A DNA stretch of 31,041 bases from an uncultured Clostridium sp. GTDB taxonomy: Bacteria; Bacillota; Clostridia; Lachnospirales; Lachnospiraceae. Location: positions 1-31,041 of the forward strand of contig CALELW010000105.1 of the NCBI GenBank assembly GCA_937902905.1. Reading direction: 5' to 3'. The notes under the pieces were generated by a model. It ran no database searches. It was not told the origin of the DNA and worked only from the letters and a program-made list of their open reading frames with translations. This document shows, one piece after another, positions 25,647 to 31,041 of the stretch; the first letter of the stretch is position 1; the number at the start of each line of letters is the position of its first letter. The position numbers were made by a program, and so were the translations under genes.

Positions 25647-26333
25647 TTTTTTAAACAAAAAGGATTCTATATATCATTAGCCTGCGGCATTGCAGCAATT
25701 GGCGCTTTTGCGGCGTTATGTATCAATATGAACCGCAGTGAACAAAAGGAGCCGGTGGCTTCGGCGAGTAATCCCCCACAGGCGACCGCGGTGGCAACAC
25801 CGGAGACGAAAGAAGCGTCCAGCAATCATGCAAATTCCGAGGTAAAAGAAAAGAAAACAAAAAAGCATAAGAAAAAGTCTGTGCAGACCAATGCAAAGCC
25901 CGTGAAAAAGCAATTATCGTTTAATCAGGAAGAGGGTCTTTCCTGGCCGATAAAAGGTGATGTGCTGATGGAGTACAGTGCGGACAAAGTGGTATATTTT
26001 AAGACACTGGCGCAGTACCGCACAAATCCAGCGCTACTTTTAGAAGCAAAGGAAGGGATGGATGTAAAAGCAAGTGCAGACGGTATTGTGGAATCGGTGG
26101 CAACTTCCGAAGAAACGGGACGAACGGTTTCGGTATCAATTGGTGATGGTTTTACCGTTATCTACGGACAGTTAAAAGATGTTTCTGTAAGTAAAGGCGA
26201 TACTGTTTCGGAAGGACAGGTTCTTGGCAAAATTGCAGAGCCGACAAAGTATTATAAAGAAGAAGGAACGAACCTTTATTTTCAAGTGAAGGAGAATAAA
26301 TCAACGGTAAATCCGATGTTACTTCTTAAATAA
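25644..26333 (+). CDS. Membrane-anchored, catalytically degenerate M23 (LytM-like) protein
   Basis: A 229-residue protein with an N-terminal signal anchor (about 7-28), a Pro/Ala/Thr/Glu linker, a Lys-rich segment with KEKKTKKHKKK (about 70-90) and a C-terminal LytM-like fold (about 105-229) from SWPIKGDVLMEYS to TVNPMLLL. The fold is recognisable by GDGFTVIYGQL, VSKGDTVSEGQVLGKI and NLYFQV. The zinc ligands of active M23 peptidases are absent: the usual HxxxD position reads YSADK and the usual HxH reads LYFQV. It is thus probably a binding or scaffold protein, like degenerate SpoIIQ- or EnvC-type LytM domains. A sporulation role is possible but not shown. GAGG at 25633-25636 serves the ATG, inside the hairpin described separately. 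Confidence 0.8.
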   Translation: MFFKQKGFYISLACGIAAIGAFAALCINMNRSEQKEPVASASNPPQATAVATPETKEASSNHANSEVKEKKTKKHKKKSVQTNAKPVKKQLSFNQEEGLSWPIKGDVLMEYSADKVVYFKTLAQYRTNPALLLEAKEGMDVKASADGIVESVATSEETGRTVSVSIGDGFTVIYGQLKDVSVSKGDTVSEGQVLGKIAEPTKYYKEEGTNLYFQVKENKSTVNPMLLLK

Positions 26334-26369
26334 GTGTGCCGGATATATCAAAAGTAATACGTTTATCAT

Positions 26370-26445
26370 CATGGCAGGAAGCCTCTTATTATGTTATTAT
26401 AAGTGCAACATAATAATTATATAATGTAAAGGAGGAACTGCCATG
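26370..26445 (+). promoter_or_regulatory. Nested inverted repeats over the GH43 gene start
   Basis: Two nested perfect inverted repeats are present: CATGGCAG (26370-26377) with CTGCCATG (26438-26445, containing the ATG), and TTATTATGTT (26386-26395) with AACATAATAA (26407-26416). Between them CCTC (26382-26385) can pair with GAGG of the ribosome-binding site (26432-26435). A TATAAT at 26420-26425 would start transcription inside the ribosome-binding site, so the real promoter may be upstream and the structure may be in the mRNA. The inner repeat may instead be an operator. The rest of the gap from 26334 shows nothing else. Confidence 0.5.
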
Positions 26446-28914
26446 AAACAATGGAAACGGGTAAGTGGAGTTGTTTTATCGGGGATTTTAGCTTTGTCAA
26501 TGACACTTGGCGGGATGACAGCACCGGATGCAGGGGCAAAAGCAAAAAAGGCAAAATTAAAGACAAAAAAAATTAGTGTTACAGCAGGAAAGAAGAAAAC
26601 AATTAAAATTGCAAACAAGAAAAAATCCTGCAAGTACACATTTAAAAGCAGTAAGAAAAAGGTTGCCAAAGTATCCAAAAAGGGTAAGGTAACCGGATTG
26701 AAAAAAGGAACTGCAAAAATTACGGTAAAAGAAGTAAAAAAGAACGGAAAAACAAGAAAGCTTGGAACTGTTAAAGTAACAGTAACAAGGAAAAAAGGAT
26801 CAGACAAAAATGTTGTAAATACAACAAAGCCTACGGCAAAGGCCACTTCGAAAGCAACAGAAAAGCCAAATCCGGCAAAAACAACACCGACACCGGTTGT
26901 AAAAGGTACATCGATAAAAGTGTACACGGACGAAATTAAGGATTCTAATTTAATTGCTGAGGCTGATGGCTTTGGACATATGCCAACACCGGAGCCGACC
27001 AAATCAGCAGATGCCACACCGGAACCAACACCGGCAGTGCTTGTGAATGCGGACATGGAAAATGGTGAATATGAGCCAATTGCTTCTCGTGGTTCTGCAT
27101 CTATTTCGGTTGTAGATGATGGAGCAAATAACACAAAGAAAGGCGCTAAAGTAACAGGACGTACAGCAGACTGGCACGGTGCATCAATTGATGTTTCTTC
27201 CTTGGTTGAAACAGACAATGAATATGCGATTTCATTTTATGCAAAGCAGGAAACAGGTGAGGATCAGAAACTGGATCTTTCCATGCAGTATGTAGGGGAT
27301 GATGAGGCTACTCATTATGATGGAATTAAGACCTTTGAACTTTCGGATTCTACATGGACAAAATGCGAAACAAAGGTCAAAGTGCCGGAGCATACAGGAA
27401 CAATTTTGATTTATTGGCAGTCTGTGTACAACTCAAATAATAATATGGATTTTTATTTGGATGAAGTTACAATGACTGGTGTTGCCAAAGCCGCCGGTGA
27501 AGATTCCGGACTTCCGGATCTTAGTACAGGACTTGTGAAAGGGAAAATCGGTAATCCAATTATGACTTCCCGCTTAACAGCGGATCCGTGGGCAATGGAG
27601 TACAACGGAAGAGTGTATGTCTATGGAACAAATGATTCCCAGCAGTATGAAGCAGCACCGGATGCAGATAATAATTACAGCAAAATTAAAACATTAAACT
27701 GTTATTCATCTGCGGACATGGTGAACTGGACAGATCATGGAACGATTGCAGTATCCGGAAGTAAAGGCGCTGCAAAATGGTCAGCAAATTCCTGGGCACC
27801 TGCAGTATGCCATAAGAAGATTAATGGCAAAGAGAAATTCTTCTTGTATTTTGCGAACAACGCAAGCAGTATTGGTGTCTTGACGGCAGACAGCCCAACC
27901 GGTCCTTGGACTGACCCGATTGGCAAGCCAATTATTGACCGCTCCATTACCGGCTGCGCGGAGTCAGAAATCGGATGGCTCTTTGACCCGGCGGTTTTAG
28001 TTGATGATGACGGAACCGGATACCTTTATTTTGGTGGTATCGGTGATACCGATGGAAAGAAAGAAGAATTTATCCGCAATCCGAAATGTGCACGAGTTGT
28101 AAAACTTAGTGACGATATGACTAGTGTAGATGGAGATGCAAAAACGATTGATGCGCCATTTATGTTTGAGGATTCCGGTATTAACAAAATTGGAGATAAA
28201 TATTACTACAGTTACTGCACAAACTGGACCGGAAGTATTGACGGTGTTGCGATTGACCGTGCAGACTGTCCGACGGCAAACATTGCGGTAATGGTTAGTG
28301 ACAGTCCAATGGGCGATTTTAAGTATGTCGGCTGCGTTTTGAAAAATCCGGGTACATATTTTGGGGCCAGTGGTAACAACCATCACTGTTTCACACAGTT
28401 TAATGGGGAACTGTATGCATTTTACCATACCAAAAAAGACACGATTGCAGTTGGTACAAAGCAGGATTTCCGAACAACTTATGTAAATGAATTAAACCTT
28501 GGTGACAATGGTGACTTCACGAACGCTGATGGTACAATTGCAGATACGAAAATGACAAAGACCGGTGTGTCATCCGTTGGTACAATCAATCCATATGAGA
28601 CAGTTGAGGCAGAAACATTTGCGATGGCAGATACGGTAGGAACTGTTATTAATAATGAGAAAGCGTCCAATGAAGACTGGACCGTAAATTATTCCATATA
28701 CAATGGAAAGATTGGTTCTTATATTGGTGTGGCAGATGTTGATTTTGGAACGGATGGAGCATCTGAAATCACCATGAAACTTGGTGATTCCACATCGGAT
28801 TCTTATCAGACGGTTACAAAGAAACTCGGTAAGAAGCTGACAGGAAAGCATACCATCTACTTTGAGTTTGGTACACTGGATGTTCGTATGGATTCCTGGA
28901 AGTTCAGCAAATAA
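26443..28914 (+). CDS. Secreted multidomain GH43 glycoside hydrolase
   Basis: An 823-residue extracellular enzyme. Order: signal peptide (about 1-32, ending DAGA); a very Lys-rich Ig-like BIG2-type domain (about 38-115, VSKKGKVTGLKKGTAKITV); a Thr/Pro/Lys linker; a CBM4/9-like beta-sandwich (about 200-350); a GH43 five-bladed propeller (about 362-700); and a C-terminal CBM6-like domain (about 714-823). GH43 catalytic candidates are D381 in TADPWAME (base), D515 in WLFDPAVL (pKa modulator) and E576 in FMFEDSG (acid). GH43 enzymes cleave arabinose or xylose linkages in arabinoxylan and related hemicelluloses; exact specificity is not readable. AGGAGG at 26430-26435 supports the start. Terminated at 28941-28981; the adjacent AraC-type gene is a plausible regulator. 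Confidence 0.9.
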   Translation: MKQWKRVSGVVLSGILALSMTLGGMTAPDAGAKAKKAKLKTKKISVTAGKKKTIKIANKKKSCKYTFKSSKKKVAKVSKKGKVTGLKKGTAKITVKEVKKNGKTRKLGTVKVTVTRKKGSDKNVVNTTKPTAKATSKATEKPNPAKTTPTPVVKGTSIKVYTDEIKDSNLIAEADGFGHMPTPEPTKSADATPEPTPAVLVNADMENGEYEPIASRGSASISVVDDGANNTKKGAKVTGRTADWHGASIDVSSLVETDNEYAISFYAKQETGEDQKLDLSMQYVGDDEATHYDGIKTFELSDSTWTKCETKVKVPEHTGTILIYWQSVYNSNNNMDFYLDEVTMTGVAKAAGEDSGLPDLSTGLVKGKIGNPIMTSRLTADPWAMEYNGRVYVYGTNDSQQYEAAPDADNNYSKIKTLNCYSSADMVNWTDHGTIAVSGSKGAAKWSANSWAPAVCHKKINGKEKFFLYFANNASSIGVLTADSPTGPWTDPIGKPIIDRSITGCAESEIGWLFDPAVLVDDDGTGYLYFGGIGDTDGKKEEFIRNPKCARVVKLSDDMTSVDGDAKTIDAPFMFEDSGINKIGDKYYYSYCTNWTGSIDGVAIDRADCPTANIAVMVSDSPMGDFKYVGCVLKNPGTYFGASGNNHHCFTQFNGELYAFYHTKKDTIAVGTKQDFRTTYVNELNLGDNGDFTNADGTIADTKMTKTGVSSVGTINPYETVEAETFAMADTVGTVINNEKASNEDWTVNYSIYNGKIGSYIGVADVDFGTDGASEITMKLGDSTSDSYQTVTKKLGKKLTGKHTIYFEFGTLDVRMDSWKFSK

Positions 28915-28935
28915 TAAATAGTATTGTTTTAAAAA

Positions 28936-28981
28936 TAAAAAGGGCAGTATACCATAGAGAATGTGGTGTTCTGCTCTTTTT
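28936..28981 (+). terminator. Terminator after the GH43 gene
   Basis: AGGGCAG (28941-28947) pairs with CTGCTCT (28971-28977) and ACCA with TGGT nearer the loop, with a 2-3-nt internal loop. An A-run precedes and TTTTT follows (28977-28981). The single imperfect pair is G-T on the plus strand. Confidence 0.85.
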
Positions 28982-28984
28982 ATG

Positions 28985-29014
28985 TTGATATGATACAAAA
29001 TAACATGTTATAAT
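28985..29014 (+). promoter_or_regulatory. Promoter of the AraC-type regulator, with overlapping palindrome
   Basis: TTGATA (28985-28990) and TATAAT (29009-29014) are 18 nt apart. A perfect palindrome ATAACATGTTAT (29000-29011) overlaps the -10 box and is a candidate operator. It shares the AACAT/ATGTT half-site with the inverted repeat upstream of the GH43 gene, which may be chance in A+T-rich DNA. Confidence 0.6.
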
Positions 29015-29043
29015 AGTGTCATAGTCGAGGAGGTGTTTGACAC

Positions 29044-29817
29044 GTGTTTCGTATTATATATGCGGTTGAGCGCGAACATATGCCGGAGGGGTTTGTAGAC
29101 AATCTCGTTTTTGCTGAGGGCGAATATGAGATGATGTTATTTGAAAATGATACGATGATTGAAGTGGATGGTGAAATGCGCCCATATCCGGCTCATACCG
29201 GAATTATTTATAAACCGGGACAGCGGGTTCATTATCATGCCAAAGAAGGAGAATTAATTTATACATGGATTCGGTTCGATTGTGATGAGCCTTTGTTTGC
29301 CGAAGGGTATGTTCCGTTTGGAGTGCCAATTTTTTGTGGCAATTATGATTATTTTTTAAATTATTGGCATATGGTGGCTTGTGAAAATTATTGGCACAGT
29401 AAAAGTGAAGAATATATTATTTCAGATTTAATGCATATTATTTTTCATTGGTTTCACGATTATGCTTTCCCAAAACAGAGTTCCAGATATCAGCCGCTTT
29501 TGGAAAAACTGCGTGGAGATATTTATGCACATCCGGAATACGACTGGACGTTGGAAATGATGGCGAATCGGGTAAGCCTAAGTACACGCTCGCTTCAGAA
29601 AGCATATAAAAATTTTGCCAATATTTCATGTATCGCAGAAGTGATTGAGAGCAGGATGATTCGAGCCAAGATGCTTTTACTTCGAAGTGCTTTTGATATT
29701 GGTGAAATCAGTCTGCAGTGTGGGTACCATAATGTGGAGCATTTTTGCAGACAATTTAAAAAACATGAGGGGTGTTCGCCGAGTTATTATCGCAAGGAAC
29801 ATCAGGTGATGCCATAA
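29044..29817 (+). CDS. AraC-family transcriptional regulator
   Basis: A 257-residue regulator with an N-terminal cupin-like sensor (about 1-150; PYPAHTGIIYKPGQRVHYH is the typical AraC sugar-pocket strand) and a C-terminal double helix-turn-helix (about 160-255). The latter includes WTLEMMANRVSLSTRSLQKAYKNF and the family signature FDIGEISLQCGYHNVEHFCRQFKKHEGCSPSYYR. The start is GTG at 29044, set by GAGGAGG (29027-29033) 10 nt upstream. It stands between two secreted carbohydrate-active proteins of the same architecture, so it probably responds to a plant oligosaccharide and controls one or both. That link is inferred from position only. Confidence 0.92.
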   Translation: MFRIIYAVEREHMPEGFVDNLVFAEGEYEMMLFENDTMIEVDGEMRPYPAHTGIIYKPGQRVHYHAKEGELIYTWIRFDCDEPLFAEGYVPFGVPIFCGNYDYFLNYWHMVACENYWHSKSEEYIISDLMHIIFHWFHDYAFPKQSSRYQPLLEKLRGDIYAHPEYDWTLEMMANRVSLSTRSLQKAYKNFANISCIAEVIESRMIRAKMLLLRSAFDIGEISLQCGYHNVEHFCRQFKKHEGCSPSYYRKEHQVMP

Positions 29818-29890
29818 AAGTGCTTGATAAATCAAGTTTCGTTCAAGATATATCATGGATTTATACTTATAAATGCGATAAACTAATCTC

Positions 29891-29910
29891 AAGTAAATCA
29901 ATATTTACTT
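29891..29910. promoter_or_regulatory. Perfect palindrome in the leader region of the last gene
   Basis: AAGTAAAT (29891-29898) and ATTTACTT (29903-29910) are separated by CAAT. It lies in the 205-bp gap between the AraC-type gene and the next secreted protein, upstream of the hairpin at 29937. A possible operator for a dimeric regulator; no other evidence. Confidence 0.35.
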
Positions 29911-29936
29911 TCCCTCAAAACAAACTCTTATAACTA

Positions 29937-29980
29937 AAAATACTGTCATTGTGAAAACAATGGCAGTATTTTGCTTTTTT
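29937..29980 (+). terminator. Intrinsic terminator or attenuator before the last gene
   Basis: A 16-bp stem (29937-29952 with 29957-29972) with a GAAA loop and one T-G wobble on the plus strand is followed by GC and a T-run (29975-29981). It is 120 nt after the AraC-type gene but only about 42 nt before the next start codon, leaving almost no room for a promoter after it. It may therefore be an attenuator of that gene rather than a simple terminator. Confidence 0.8.
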
Positions 29981-30022
29981 TGGGGTTTTGATGGAAAAGT
30001 CAAAAAGGAGGAATTGAAAATC

Positions 30023-31041
30023 ATGAAAAGAAATGTAGTAAAAACTGCACATACCAAAGGCCTTGCCTTATTGTTGGCGGCCGGTATGCTTATGTCACAG
30101 ATGTCGGGCGTATCTGCTGATGCAAAAGCAAAGAAACCCAAATTGAGTGCAACAAAGATTTCCGTTACAGTGGGGAAAACCAAAAGGGTGACAGTAAAAA
30201 ATGCCAAAAAAGTTACTTGGAAAGTAACAAAAAAAGCAGCAAAAATTATTAAACTCACAAAGAAATCCAAAAAGGGAGCAACAATTAAAGGATTAAAAAA
30301 AGGAACTGCAAAAATTTCCGTTCAAATGAAGAATGGAAAGAAAAAAGTGAAAAAGACGATTACGGTGAAAGTAAGCAGTGCCAAAAAAGTTGTTGTTACC
30401 GCAGAACCGGCTAAGACTACAAAGAAACCGGCAAACGGTTCAACGAATGGTCCAACAAAAGAACCAACAGTGACACCGACTGCAACATCAACAACAGAAC
30501 CGTCGGCAACGCCTACTGCAACGCCGACAGAAGAACCATCGGCAGAGCCAACAGCAACACCAATGCCGCTTCCGGATCTTGGTGAAAACGATGTTAAAGT
30601 TGACTTGACAAAAGAAAATGAATATGGTCAGAATTCGGTATTGGAAGATACTATTACTTATTATGAAGGAAATGGTGTAAGCTATACGTCAACCGGACAG
30701 GCAAGCGGTGGCGGTGTGGCATACTGGACCAATGCAGACAAGTCCGGAATTGATTTATCCAAATACAAATCCATTCATATTGCAGCGTCATCAGATACAG
30801 CAAATGCACCTGTTGTTTGTGAATTGCTTAAGAGCAATCCGGCAAATGTATGGGGTGGTGGAATTGATGTATTCGACGGTTACAGTGAGTATAGTGCTAT
30901 TACAGAAGCCGGCAAAGTACAAGTATTTGAATTCCAGATTAATGATGAATTGGCAGCTGCTTTGGCAGAGGGAACACTTGCCTACGGCATTCGGTTGAAA
31001 TACAATGCTTATCATGCAGATGGTGACGATTTACCAAACTG
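30023..31041 (+). CDS. Secreted Lys-rich Ig-like domain protein, probably carbohydrate-active (3' truncated)
   Basis: The frame is open from the ATG at 30023 to the window end (339 codons seen); AGGAGG (30006-30011) supports the start. Order: signal peptide (about 1-33, ending VSADA); a Lys-rich Ig-like BIG2-type domain (about 38-125) with GLKKGTAKISV, paralogous to that of the GH43 protein upstream; a PT-repeat linker (about 130-185, PTATPTEEPSAEPTATP); then a beta-sandwich-like region with YEGNGVSY, AYWTNADKSG and FEFQINDEL that resembles a carbohydrate-binding module. A catalytic domain would be expected beyond the window. The shared N-terminal architecture suggests both proteins are held at the same wall component. 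Confidence 0.85.
   Translation, partial: MKRNVVKTAHTKGLALLLAAGMLMSQMSGVSADAKAKKPKLSATKISVTVGKTKRVTVKNAKKVTWKVTKKAAKIIKLTKKSKKGATIKGLKKGTAKISVQMKNGKKKVKKTITVKVSSAKKVVVTAEPAKTTKKPANGSTNGPTKEPTVTPTATSTTEPSATPTATPTEEPSAEPTATPMPLPDLGENDVKVDLTKENEYGQNSVLEDTITYYEGNGVSYTSTGQASGGGVAYWTNADKSGIDLSKYKSIHIAASSDTANAPVVCELLKSNPANVWGGGIDVFDGYSEYSAITEAGKVQVFEFQINDELAAALAEGTLAYGIRLKYNAYHADGDDLPN

Noticed and set aside
26397..27218. 273-residue minus-strand ORF opposite the GH43 gene
   Set aside because: Its low-complexity Phe/Val/Ser composition is what the reverse of a Lys/Thr-rich coding strand gives; the plus-strand gene has signal peptide, domains and ribosome-binding site.

Overview
The window looks like chromosomal DNA from an anaerobic, low-to-moderate G+C Firmicute, most likely a gut or rumen Lachnospiraceae. 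The reasons are strong AGGAGG ribosome-binding sites, a T-box leader on ileS, the [FeFe]-hydrogenase maturase HydE, a clostridial pst operon, and secreted hemicellulase-type proteins with lysine-rich Ig-like domains and PT-rich linkers. I cannot name the species.

Layout. 1-7902 is the edge of a cell-surface glycopolymer cluster: the tail of a polysaccharide-export ABC ATPase, a GlfT-like galactofuranosyltransferase, then on the minus strand two CDP-glycerol glycerophosphotransferase-family enzymes, one fused to a HAD-like module. An AAA ATPase/DUF4143 gene sits between the two halves, bounded by strong terminators. 7903-8539 is a divergent intergenic region with two long palindromic repeats. 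8540-11741 holds a small unknown gene overlapping hydE and a DUF1294 membrane protein with a large unknown extension. 12059-12847 is a Rpn-type PD-(D/E)XK nuclease, followed by two more palindromic repeats. 13357-17403 is pstS-pstC-pstA-pstB-phoU for phosphate uptake. Then come a chemoreceptor, a T-box-controlled ileS, glycogen phosphorylase, a degenerate membrane-anchored M23 protein, a secreted GH43 enzyme, an AraC-type regulator, and the start of a second secreted protein of the same architecture, cut by the window end.

Two things stand out. First, four copies (A-D: 8014-8145, 8286-8450, 12850-13046, 13117-13242) of a palindromic element share a core of about 59 bp. The core shows compensatory base changes between copies, while the outer arms are long, self-complementary and nearly unique to each copy. 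The copies come as two inverted pairs lying between transcription units. I know of no named family that matches, and it is my best candidate for an undescribed element. Second, PstS appears circularly permuted: the half that is normally C-terminal comes first, and the normal N-terminal half follows it.

The pst operon has phased TTTACA-like repeats upstream that suggest PhoP control. No rRNA, tRNA or CRISPR array was seen, and no complete insertion sequence.
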